DNA of 64,000 bases from Microlunatus antarcticus. Lineage in GTDB: Bacteria; Actinomycetota; Actinomycetes; Propionibacteriales; Propionibacteriaceae. The notes under the pieces are model-generated. The model did not search any database. It worked only from the letters and a program-made list of their open reading frames with translations, and had not been told where the DNA came from. The stretch covers positions 1,426,001 to 1,490,000 of the forward strand of contig NZ_JACHZG010000001.1 of the NCBI RefSeq assembly GCF_014193425.1, written 5' to 3'. Shown piece by piece: positions 32,652-39,904 of the stretch (the first letter of the stretch is position 1; each line of letters begins with the position of its first letter). A program made the position numbers and the translations under genes.

Positions 32652-33320
32652 ATGCGAACTCGACTTCTTGCGGGACTTGGCGGGGCAGCGGCTCTACTGA
32701 TGGCCGCGGGGTGCGGCGTCCCCACCACGACGACCACCCCGGAGGCAGGAGCGAGCCAGCCGACCGGAGAGCAGACCCTGGTTGCTCCCGTCGACCCGAT
32801 CGATCCCTCCGGGCCGACCGGTCCTGCACCTTCGGCGTCCGAGGGGCCGGGCACGACGAGCCCCGCGCCCGTGCCGTTGCCGTCGGGTTCGGCGTCGACG
32901 GGGGACCAGCCGGTCGCGACGCGACCGGGTTCGTTCGACAAGGACAAGGTCGTCGCGACGCTGTACCCGGTGCGCCGGACTGGGCAGACGGCGTCGGTGA
33001 ATCTCTACATCGCCGCGCAGGACCCGGACGGCTCGTTCATGCTGCTGAACAGCCTGGGCGACGGGAACACCGAGACGTCGTCGAAGGCGCTCACCTCGGT
33101 CGACGGGGTCCGCCTCGTCGACCCGGTGGCGAAGAAGGCGTACCTGCCGGCGGTCACGGCAGACGGGCAGTGCGTGTGCTCACCCGACGACGGCGCGACC
33201 GGGGAGGTCCGCAGCTCGGTGTGGGTAACCGTGACCTTCGCCGCCCCCCCTGCCGAGCTCACGATGATCAACGTCACTGTCCCGACCTTCGGCACCTTCA
33301 CCGATGTCCCGGTCCGCTGA
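32652..33320 (+). CDS. Lipoprotein, Pro/Thr-rich, in the XRE-controlled unit
   Basis: The product is 222 aa. GGGAAGGAG precedes the ATG. It opens MRTRLLAGLGGAAALLMAAG with C following (lipobox AAGC), so it is membrane-anchored outside the cell. Residues 25-95 are a Pro/Thr/Ser spacer. The C-terminal domain is beta-like (ATLYPVRRTGQTASVNLYIA ... LTMINVTVPTFGTFTDVPV) with a CVC motif (GQCVCSPDDG). Placed directly before the OmpA-domain protein, it may be its surface partner. A similar lipoprotein/OmpA pair layout is known in actinobacteria. Confidence 0.7.
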   Translation: MRTRLLAGLGGAAALLMAAGCGVPTTTTTPEAGASQPTGEQTLVAPVDPIDPSGPTGPAPSASEGPGTTSPAPVPLPSGSASTGDQPVATRPGSFDKDKVVATLYPVRRTGQTASVNLYIAAQDPDGSFMLLNSLGDGNTETSSKALTSVDGVRLVDPVAKKAYLPAVTADGQCVCSPDDGATGEVRSSVWVTVTFAAPPAELTMINVTVPTFGTFTDVPVR

Positions 33321-33321
33321 C

Positions 33322-33354
33322 GCCGTGCCCGCTGCTGGAACCAGCGGGCACGGC
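33322..33354 (+). terminator. 13-bp hairpin ending exactly at the next ATG
   Basis: Arms GCCGTGCCCGCTG (33322-33334) and CAGCGGGCACGGC (33342-33354) enclose a 7-nt loop, directly between the lipoprotein stop and ATG 33355. It could be an attenuator or terminator, or it could hide the start of the next gene. An in-frame ATG at 33304 would put the hairpin inside the coding region instead. Confidence 0.5.
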
Positions 33355-35151
33355 ATGACTTTGTCCCCCGCAGTGCGCGCCGCTGGGGCCCTCGCCGCGG
33401 GCACCCTGCTGCTCGGCATCCCGACCGTCGCCTTAGCCCTTCCGGCGGGGGTGTCAGCGCCCGTGGTGGACGTGGAGGGGCCGGTGCTCGCGTTCTACGC
33501 GGGTACGGCGGAGGTGGACGGCAGCACCACCCTGGAGCCGACGAAGACAGGCACGAAGTCGCGGCTGGACTGCACCATCCTGTTCGGCAAGGACAGCGAC
33601 GTCCTCCGGCCCGGCGCGCGCGACCGCCTGCGCCGTTTGGGCGACCAGCTCCGTGCCCAGGGTGCCGGCCGGGTCGAGGTCACCGGCTACACCGACGACC
33701 TCGGCAGCGCCGCGCACGGACTCGACCTGTCGGAACGTCGTGCCCGCCGTGTCGCAAACGAGCTACGCCAGGTCCTCCCCGCCAAGCAGTTTCCCGCCGT
33801 GGTCCGTGGCCTTGGCGAGGCTCATCCGGCCGTGCCCAACACCAGCAAGGCGAACCGGCGCAAGAACCGCCGCGTCGTGGTCACCCTCACGCGGCCGGGC
33901 ACGACTGCACCCCCTGCCCGACCGAGCACCCCTGAGCCGAGCGCAGCACCACACCCCACGCCGACCGCGACGGGGACGACTCCTGGCGCCGCAAGTCCCA
34001 GCCCAAGTCCGAGCGTCTCGCCGGCGCCTGCGTCGACCTCGGAGACACCCGCCGCTGCACCACCATCTCCCGCACCGCGCGCATCGCCCACTCCTGCGGA
34101 GTCGACCGAGATGCCTTGGCCCTGGATCGGTGGAGCCGGCGCGGCGTTCATCGGGCTTGGTGGGCTCGCCGATGTCGTCCGCCGTCGGCGAGCTCGCGGA
34201 ACAGCGCAACCCAGCTCGGCGACAGTCGGGACAACGGGCCCTCCCCGGCACGAGACGAACGGGGCGACGACAGTCGGATCGCTCTTGGCAGGCCAGCAAG
34301 TCAGCTCCGCCGCTGCCTCGACTCCCACAGCTGGCGCGAACGTCGACGCTTTGCCGACGCCTGTCCCTCCGGCCGGCGCTGCTCCGCCGGAAGCGGCCGC
34401 AATGCCTGTGGTGGCGGAGTCGGCGACGACGCTCGGCGCGCCCGACGAAGATGCAGCATCCGGTTCGTGGCTCGAGGCGGCGCTGGCAGCCGACATCGCG
34501 GCGTGGCGCTCGAGCGACACATATCGGCCGCGGTTGAGCGTGCTCGGTCCGGTGCACGCCCGAACCCGCGGCCAGGCCCTGGCCCGTCGCCGCCCGTACT
34601 ACACCGAACTCTTCGCCTACCTCGCAATGCGCCCGCACGGCGCGACCGTCGACGAGATCGCCGACGACTTCAGCCTCACCCCGGCACGGGTCCGTACCGA
34701 CATGAAGATCCTGCGCGACTGGCTCGGGGTCGATCCGGCCAGCGGCAACCCCTTCCTGCCCGACGCGCGCACGACTGCCGCTGCCCTGCAGCGTGGGGTC
34801 GCGGTTTACCAGCTCGATGGCGCCCTTTGCGACTGGCACCTGTTCGAGCGACTCCGGGCCGCCGCGGCCAAGACAAAGGACGGAAAGGAGAAGGCCGACG
34901 CGCTGCAGGGCGCTCTGGAACTTGTCACCGGCCAGCCGTTCGATCGTGCGCGGCCCGCCGGCTGGGGCTGGCTCTTCGAGGGCGATCGTGTTGATCTGCA
35001 TGTGACGAAAGCCGTCGGAGACGTCGCGGTCGAGCTCGTCGGCTATCACAGCGGGCGCCGCGACGACGAGGCCACTCGACGCGTCGTCGAGGCACTTGCC
35101 AAGATCGACCCTGTCCAGGCGCACGCGATCACGACGGAGGCCGCCTCGTGA
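33355..35151 (+). CDS. Transmembrane OmpA-domain / winged-helix (BTAD-like) fusion protein
   Basis: The product is 598 aa from ATG 33355; ATG 33304, overlapping the lipoprotein gene, is the alternative. A signal-like segment (ALAAGTLLLGIPTVALAL) leads to an OmpA-type peptidoglycan-binding domain (about residues 60-180): LFGKDSDVLRPGARDRLRRL, VTGYTDDLGSAAHGLDLSER, then NRRKNRRVVV. A Pro/Ser/Thr linker of about 70 residues, a membrane helix (WIGGAGAAFIGLGGLADVV) and RRRRAR follow, putting the rest in the cytoplasm. The C-terminus (about residues 390-590) is a winged-helix plus BTAD-like helical domain (RRRPYYTELFAYLAMRPHGA, TVDEIADDFSLTPARVRTDM). It reads as a one-component wall-to-DNA signalling protein. 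Its stop overlaps the next gene. Confidence 0.75.
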   Translation: MTLSPAVRAAGALAAGTLLLGIPTVALALPAGVSAPVVDVEGPVLAFYAGTAEVDGSTTLEPTKTGTKSRLDCTILFGKDSDVLRPGARDRLRRLGDQLRAQGAGRVEVTGYTDDLGSAAHGLDLSERRARRVANELRQVLPAKQFPAVVRGLGEAHPAVPNTSKANRRKNRRVVVTLTRPGTTAPPARPSTPEPSAAPHPTPTATGTTPGAASPSPSPSVSPAPASTSETPAAAPPSPAPRASPTPAESTEMPWPWIGGAGAAFIGLGGLADVVRRRRARGTAQPSSATVGTTGPPRHETNGATTVGSLLAGQQVSSAAASTPTAGANVDALPTPVPPAGAAPPEAAAMPVVAESATTLGAPDEDAASGSWLEAALAADIAAWRSSDTYRPRLSVLGPVHARTRGQALARRRPYYTELFAYLAMRPHGATVDEIADDFSLTPARVRTDMKILRDWLGVDPASGNPFLPDARTTAAALQRGVAVYQLDGALCDWHLFERLRAAAAKTKDGKEKADALQGALELVTGQPFDRARPAGWGWLFEGDRVDLHVTKAVGDVAVELVGYHSGRRDDEATRRVVEALAKIDPVQAHAITTEAAS

Positions 35152-35363
35152 ACGATCCTCGAGATGATGCGAGGTCCAGTGGCTCCGGGCGCGGCAGGCA
35201 CGTTTCCGCGCCGCTATACCTGGTCGGCCAGCCGCCAGCAGGGGTTGTCTGCTGCCGGTGCGACGAGCTGATCGACGACGCGGAGGCGGTGAACGTCCCG
35301 GGGCTGCGGGCTCGGGGCTGGAGCCACCGAGCGTGCCTTCCGGACTGGCTCCTCCTGCCCTGA
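35148..35363 (+). CDS. Small Cys-motif protein coupled to the fusion protein
   Basis: 71 aa from GTG 35148, which overlaps the preceding stop by four bases (GTGA), so translation is coupled. The core PAGVVCCRCDELIDDAEAVN ... GWSHRACLPD has CCxxC and a later HxxC, suggesting a small zinc-binding knuckle. It is probably a cytoplasmic partner of the OmpA/winged-helix protein. No family name is recognised. Confidence 0.6.
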   Translation: MNDPRDDARSSGSGRGRHVSAPLYLVGQPPAGVVCCRCDELIDDAEAVNVPGLRARGWSHRACLPDWLLLP

Positions 35364-35570
35364 GCTTCTGGCGGCAGCGCGGATGGCCCTCGAGCTGCGA
35401 AGAGCGACCACTTGCTCGACCGCACCGCCGAGCGGCTTTGCCCGGGTCGTTGCTCGGGCGGACGGGCACGTGTCATTGCCGAGGCGGTTGGGCGGAGTCT
35501 TGCCCACGCTGCGCGTTGTTGGCGCAGACGGGGTTTCAGCAGATTTCTGATCGAGGGTGAGGAGACGGTA

Positions 35571-35951
35571 GTGCCCGCAGGGAGATCGGGACTGGTCCCG
35601 TCTGAGGTGATCGCGGCTGCGCTGCCGTTGCGCATCGGGGGATACGCCTTGAACGACCCGATCTTGACGTTGTTCGGGCTCAGCTGGTCGTTGAACATCT
35701 CCTGCCCGTGGAGCGTTCCTGAGCTGGGGTTCAACGCGGACACGCCCAACTCAGGTGATCGCGTGCCGGAATTGGTGGGCCTCGACCTGCTTCGTCTCGA
35801 CGTCGTCGAAGGACGCCTGCCCGCGTTCCAGTTGTCGGCGGGCGTGAGCATCGTCGTCGATGACGCGGACGACCCGAACGACGAGCCCTGGGTCATGAGC
35901 CTGCCCAGCCTGGTCATTACCGCCGGCACCCAGAGCCCCTACTGGTCCTAA
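35571..35951 (+). CDS. Small beta-rich protein, DUF6188-like pattern
   Basis: 126 aa from GTG 35571, with GAGGAG 6 nt upstream; frames further upstream are Arg/Cys-rich and non-coding. The sequence LTLFGLSWSLNISCPWSV, GLDLLRLDVVEGRLPAFQLS and AGVSIVVDDADDPNDEPWVM has the shape of small actinobacterial proteins of the DUF6188 kind (beta strands around an ...L.DG..L... core). The resemblance is loose. It follows the fusion-protein unit after a 200-bp gap (35364-35570) in which nothing was seen. Confidence 0.5.
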   Translation: MPAGRSGLVPSEVIAAALPLRIGGYALNDPILTLFGLSWSLNISCPWSVPELGFNADTPNSGDRVPELVGLDLLRLDVVEGRLPAFQLSAGVSIVVDDADDPNDEPWVMSLPSLVITAGTQSPYWS

Positions 35952-36073
35952 GGGCCGCCGAACCTGCCGCCTGTACGACCTGTGGTTCGTGTCGTTCCCG
36001 CGCGCAGGGGACCCAAGAATGCAGATCGGGCGCGTGGGCTGACCACTGCGGGGTGCGCCGTGCCGGAGCGTTG

Positions 36074-36874
36074 TCAGGTGCTCGGTTCGACGCGGGCCAG
36101 CCGGCTGATGACTCTCGTCAGGTCGAGCGATCCCGGTAGGTGCTGGCGCTCGGCCTCGGCTAGAAGCAGCCCGATCAGCTCCTTGAAGCTGCGCTGCAGA
36201 CTGCGTGCTTCGACACCGACCGGCAGGCTGGCCGCCAGCGCGGGCAGCAGCTCGGAGGGCAGCCGGTCGACGCCCCGTCCTTCGCCTACCGGTAGACCGA
36301 GGCGGCGGCAGTACAGCCCGACGACCACATCGCGTAGGGAGTTGAGCATCCACAACGCTTGCCAGACCCGGCCGCGCCCCAGGGCCGAGCGGGCGTGCAG
36401 CGCATACAACCACCCCATGCGGAACGCGGCCATCGCATCGCCGTCGACCTCCGTCGAGCCCACGGCCGATACCTCGACGGGCAGCTCACCGAACAGGACC
36501 TCGACGGGCAGCTCACCGAACAGGACCTCGACGGGCGCACCGAAGGCCAGCGTCTGGTCGTGAGGCCAGAACGACAGATCGACCTGCAAGGTCGAGCCGA
36601 GCAGCAGGACCCGGTACAACGCACCGGACGCGCGGAGGTCGAGATGGTCGACGACCAGCTCCGTCTCGGCGACCCGGCCCGTCCACCGGTCCGCCGTCTG
36701 TACGACGTCGGCGCCCGGCGCGAGCCGCAGCGCCAGGTCGATGTCGGACCAGCGATCCTCCTCGCCCCGCGCAGCAGACCCCAGCAGCGCGGCTCCAACG
36801 ACCAGCTGATCTGATCGTGCGGCGGCGACGAGCCTGCTCAGGAGCGCCTCACGTGCTGCGACGTCGAACACCAC
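36074..36874 (-). CDS. Nucleotidyltransferase-fold protein
   Basis: 266 aa from GTG at 36872-36874, with GAGG 6 nt upstream. The NTase signature is VGAALLGSAARGEEDRWSDI followed by DLAL: the GSxxRGxxxxxSDxDL helix and metal-binding Asp pair. A further acidic strand is VDLSF. The C-terminal half is helical (RMGWLYALHARSALGRGRVW, LNSLRDVVVGLYCRRLGLP). It could be an aminoglycoside-adenylyltransferase-like or MNT-type protein; the substrate is unknown. Near 36474-36530 a 27-bp tandem duplication gives EVLFGELPV twice in a row. It is followed on the same strand, upstream, by a small HTH gene. Confidence 0.7.
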   Translation of the reverse strand: MVFDVAAREALLSRLVAAARSDQLVVGAALLGSAARGEEDRWSDIDLALRLAPGADVVQTADRWTGRVAETELVVDHLDLRASGALYRVLLLGSTLQVDLSFWPHDQTLAFGAPVEVLFGELPVEVLFGELPVEVSAVGSTEVDGDAMAAFRMGWLYALHARSALGRGRVWQALWMLNSLRDVVVGLYCRRLGLPVGEGRGVDRLPSELLPALAASLPVGVEARSLQRSFKELIGLLLAEAERQHLPGSLDLTRVISRLARVEPST

Positions 36875-36963
36875 GTCAGCCTCACACAGCCAGTTGCCGC
36901 GGAAATCACGGTGGGTAACACCACTGACGACAGCAACGGTTACCCCCGCCGCACGCCGGCAGG

Positions 36964-37317
36964 TCAGGACGTGAAGGGAACGCCTCGCCGCTCGGCTTCC
37001 GCACGCCGAAGCGGGCGGCCCTTGGCCCGCAGGTATCGCGTACGCACGGCGTCGGTCGACATGTCGTACCGCTCGGCCAGGCGTGAATACGTCCAGCCAC
37101 TCTCGCTCAGCTGGACGAGTTCGGGCAGGTCGACGGGCGGGGCCGGTGTCGCGAGTGGTCGCCCGGACGGTCGGACCGGAAGGCCCGCCGTCTTGAAGCG
37201 CCGAGCGAGGTAGGTGGCCGAGTAACCGAGCTCTGCACCGACCCGGGAGAAGCTGAGGCCCGCTTCGTACAGGCGCCGAGCCCGATCGAGGTCGAGTGTG
37301 GAGGGCCTGCTCGTCAC
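36964..37317 (-). CDS. Small helix-turn-helix protein with an SOS-box-like site upstream
   Basis: 117 aa from GTG at 37315-37317, behind GGGAGGG. It has two HTH-like halves: DRARRLYEAGLSFSRVGAEL with GYSATYLARRFKTAG, and LPELVQLSESGWTYSRLAER with YDMSTDAVRTRYLRAKG. The halves are separated by a Pro-rich linker. Such tandem HTH proteins occur as recombinase accessory or phage-like regulators. Fifty bases upstream stands a near-perfect actinobacterial LexA box. It lies upstream of the nucleotidyltransferase gene on the same strand, about 90 bp apart, so the two may be co-transcribed. Confidence 0.6.
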   Translation of the reverse strand: MTSRPSTLDLDRARRLYEAGLSFSRVGAELGYSATYLARRFKTAGLPVRPSGRPLATPAPPVDLPELVQLSESGWTYSRLAERYDMSTDAVRTRYLRAKGRPLRRAEAERRGVPFTS

Positions 37318-37366
37318 AAGCCGCACCCTCCCACAGCCACTCGAAGCACCCGGCACCTCCGTCTGT

Positions 37367-37382
37367 TCGAATACATGTTCGA
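37367..37382 (-). promoter_or_regulatory. LexA (SOS) box-like site
   Basis: TCGAAT-ACAT-GTTCGA matches the actinobacterial LexA box TCGAAC-N4-GTTCGA at 11 of 12 defined bases. It lies about 50 bp upstream of the minus-strand HTH gene, in promoter position. The rest of 37383-37609 shows no gene. Confidence 0.5.
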
Positions 37383-37609
37383 TTAGTCTCGGAAGGTGGG
37401 TCAGCGTCGGATCGACCGGACCTGGCCTGTCCGGCGTCATCGAACTTGTCAGCAGCTCCTTGCTCAGATGACAGCTTGCGTGCGTCGGGATGCGCTCCGC
37501 ATGTGTCAATGATCTTGGCAGTAGCCGGATTCTGTGTCACTCAAGTTGTCAGTACCGGATGATCTTGGTCGTACGCGGAGAGGTCTTGTCGGCCCGATGC
37601 GAAGCGGGG

Positions 37610-38525
37610 TCAGCGGGAGTTGATGAGCTCCGAACCGATGACCTCCAAGAAGCTGTCGACGTCGGCCTCGGTCGTGTCCCACGCCGTCATCCACCGCTCC
37701 TCCTCGCGGGTGCGGTCCCAGTCGTAGAAGCGGGACGCTGGCGGATCCGGTCGGCCACCGCCGGCGCCAGGCTGGCGAAGACCGCGTTCGCCTGGGTCGT
37801 CCGCGTGAAGGTCAGGCCCGGCAACGACCGCCACGCCGGCCTCGAGCGCCGTACGCAGCCGTGCCGCCATCGCGTTCGCGTGCCGCGCGCTACGTAGGCC
37901 GAGGTCGTCCTCGAAGAGCGCAAGCAGCTGGGCCGAGGCGTCCCGGCGCCGGGCGGCAAGTTCACCCCGAGCTCGTCGAGCGGGAGGCCTGGGGCTGGGG
38001 CGACGACCACCGGGCGCAGCCGCTCGCGGTGAGCCGCACGCAGAGCACCGAGCTCGGCACGGTCTACAGCCCCGACGAGATCCGGGCGGTCGCCGACCTC
38101 GCGCACAGCCACGGCATGGCGGTGCACCTGGACGAAGCGCGGATCTGGAACGCGGCCGCGGGGCTGGGCCTGTCGTTCGCCGCCTTCACCAGCGAGGTCG
38201 GTGTCGACGTCCTCACCTTCGGCGGCACCAAGAACGGGCTGCTCGGCACCGAGGCTGTCGTGGTCCTCGAGCCGGCGCGGGCGAGCGGGCTGGTCTACCT
38301 CCGCATGCTGACGATGCAGCTCACGAGCAAGATGCGCTGGTCAGCAGCTTGAGCCCGGTCACCCGTTCCGGCGCCCCGGCCTCGTCGGTGTGGAGGTGTG
38401 CTGTGTCCGAGCAGACGACAGAACCCCAGCGCGGCAGCACGCTCGTCAGGCCGATGACGTCGGCCCCGGTGGCGTTGAAGACGGGGAACGTCTCGGCCTG
38501 CTCACCTAGCTGCGCCGGGTTCTAC
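37610..38525 (-). pseudogene. L-threonine aldolase-like gene with an internal inversion
   Basis: The N-terminal part is on the minus strand at about 38525-38345 (ETFPVFNATGADVIGLTSVL ... HTDEAGAPERVTGLKLL). The middle part is on the plus strand, about 37955-38340 (PELVEREAWGWGDD ... HLDEARIWNAAAG ... TFGGTKNGL with the PLP Lys ... MQLTSKMR). The C-terminal part is on the minus strand again, 37950-37610 (SAQLLALFEDDLG ... TQANAVFASLAPAVADRI ... FYDWDRTREEERWMTAWDTT). The middle, about 390 bp, has been flipped in place. Frameshifts at C runs and loss of about 50 N-terminal residues complete the decay. The intact family is a PLP enzyme cleaving threonine to glycine and acetaldehyde. Confidence 0.8.
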
Positions 38526-38531
38526 TGGGTT

Positions 38532-38978
38532 TCAGCCCGGTGATGCCTGGGCTGTGGCCGCTGTGCGTAGCGCGCCCAGGGCGCGTTGGTGGTCGTCGAT
38601 CGACGCTAGCCCGGAGACCGCGAGCACGCCGACCATCGCGCCCTGGACCCGGATGGGGACCGCGCCGCCGGTCGGCGCGTACTCGCCGGCGGGGAGTCCG
38701 AAGGCCGCGTGGAACAGGGCTGGGTCGGCGCCGACGTAGGCCTGCCCGACCTCGTGCGAGGACCGGTCGAAGTGGCGGACGACGCGGGTCTTGCGCATCG
38801 CCCACGCGTCGTTGTCCGCGCTGGTGCCCGGGAGAGCCGCGTGGAAGGCCCGCTGCTCTCCGAGGTGGATGCTGATCGTGACGGGAAGCGACTCCGCCCG
38901 GCACATGGCGACCAGGGCGCTTCCGAGCCGCCATGAGTCGTCGTGGGTGAAGGTGGCGAAGTCAGGTTCGTCGGGCAC
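38532..38978 (-). CDS. UPF0303 / HbpS-like (GlcG, DUF336-related) protein, copy 1
   Basis: The product is 148 aa, full length for the family. Landmarks are SWRLGSALVAMCRAESLPVT, ISIHLGEQRAFHAALPGTSA, DNDAWAMRKTRVVRHFDRSS, PAGEYAPTGGAVPIRVQGAM and GVLAVSGLASIDDHQRALG. The fold is a small oligomeric alpha/beta domain. Relatives bind or degrade haem (HbpS) or sit in glycolate and sugar loci (GlcG). In this window it directly follows a DUF1080 gene, and the same pair recurs at 52.3-53.7 kb. That suggests a job in 3-keto-sugar metabolism rather than haem handling. It is the last intact gene of the operon. Confidence 0.75.
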   Translation of the reverse strand: MPDEPDFATFTHDDSWRLGSALVAMCRAESLPVTISIHLGEQRAFHAALPGTSADNDAWAMRKTRVVRHFDRSSHEVGQAYVGADPALFHAAFGLPAGEYAPTGGAVPIRVQGAMVGVLAVSGLASIDDHQRALGALRTAATAQASPG

Positions 38979-39027
38979 GGTGAGATCCTCGTCGTCCTGG
39001 TGGGCTCGGGTGGTCGGCAGTGGGCGG

Positions 39028-39897
39028 TCAGCTGTTGGTGAACAGCTCCTTGATCGCGATGTTGCGCCAGCGGCACCGGGCGCCGCGTCCCCACCGGCCT
39101 TCGCCGAAGCGCGGGTCGTTGTCGTGGACCTCGAGTGCGAGGTGCCCGGACCGTCCCAGGAAGCCTGCGACCTCGTCGGCGTCGTAGTGGGGGACCTGCA
39201 GTGTCGCGAGGTCGATCTCGGCGACGAGGACGTCGTTCACCCAGGTCGTCACCGTCGGCCGGTCGCCGACGCAGCGGATCCGCAGGCTGTTCCAGTCCTC
39301 GAAGCGCCAGTGTTCGAGGAACTCCTGCGGGTCACCGCGGCGGGTCAGCATGGCGGGCTTGTCCGGCGTCATCGGCTCGAGGCTTGTGCCAGGATCCTCG
39401 ACGACCAGACGGACGGGGCGTCCGTCGCCGCCGTGGGCGACGTCGAGGACGAACGGGACGGCGTGGAAGCTGCCGATGCCGTTGCCGAAGAAGCCACCGA
39501 TCGAGCCGGACTTGCGGTGGTCGACCAGGACCTGGAGGCCGTGCCAGCTGTCGGGGCGTCGCCGGAGCATCACGCCGGTGTCGGCCGGCCAGTCAGGCCT
39601 CATCTCGAGCTCCAGCTCGAAGTCGGTGTAGCTCTGGTCGGACACTAGGTAACCGCCGTAGCCGGCCAGCGCCGGGTCCTGGAAGCCCTCGATAGCGCCG
39701 TCCACGACCTCCCAGTGCGCCGGGTGGGCGTTGGCCAGCGCGTCGTAATCCGGCGGGAGCTCGGGCAGCGCGGTCCTGATGCCGGGCCCGCCGGGCCACA
39801 GCGAGCCGTAGCTCCGGGGTGCGGCGTGCCAACCGCTCAGGGTGCGGCCGTCGAACAGGCTCATAAAGCCACGGTCGTCGGGTGTGGTGCTGGTCAT
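39028..39897 (-). CDS. DUF1080 (3-keto-disaccharide hydrolase-type) protein, copy 1
   Basis: The product is 289 aa. DUF1080 features: MSLFDGRTLSGWHAAP near the N-terminus (FNGKDLxGW pattern), WEVVDGAIEGFQDPA, GYLVSDQSYTDFELELEMRP, TGVMLRRRPDSWHGLQVLVD, SIGGFFGNGIGSFHAVPF, DWNSLRIRCVGDRPTVTTWV and a final GARCRWRNIAIKEL. The fold is a lectin-like beta-sandwich. Characterised members cleave 3-keto-glycosides after a Gfo/Idh/MocA enzyme has oxidised C3. No signal peptide is present, so it acts in the cytoplasm. It lies in the operon after two isomerases and a dehydrogenase. It is clearly paralogous to the gene at 52844. Confidence 0.85.
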   Translation of the reverse strand: MTSTTPDDRGFMSLFDGRTLSGWHAAPRSYGSLWPGGPGIRTALPELPPDYDALANAHPAHWEVVDGAIEGFQDPALAGYGGYLVSDQSYTDFELELEMRPDWPADTGVMLRRRPDSWHGLQVLVDHRKSGSIGGFFGNGIGSFHAVPFVLDVAHGGDGRPVRLVVEDPGTSLEPMTPDKPAMLTRRGDPQEFLEHWRFEDWNSLRIRCVGDRPTVTTWVNDVLVAEIDLATLQVPHYDADEVAGFLGRSGHLALEVHDNDPRFGEGRWGRGARCRWRNIAIKELFTNS

Positions 39898-39904
39898 GTG
39901 GTCG

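Noticed and set aside
33763-35469. Long minus-strand open frame opposite the OmpA fusion gene
   Set aside because: Arg-rich shadow without motifs; the plus-strand gene has unmistakable domains.
37861-38352. A separate plus-strand threonine aldolase gene
   Set aside because: It lacks both ends, which are found on the opposite strand on either side; it is the inverted middle of one gene.
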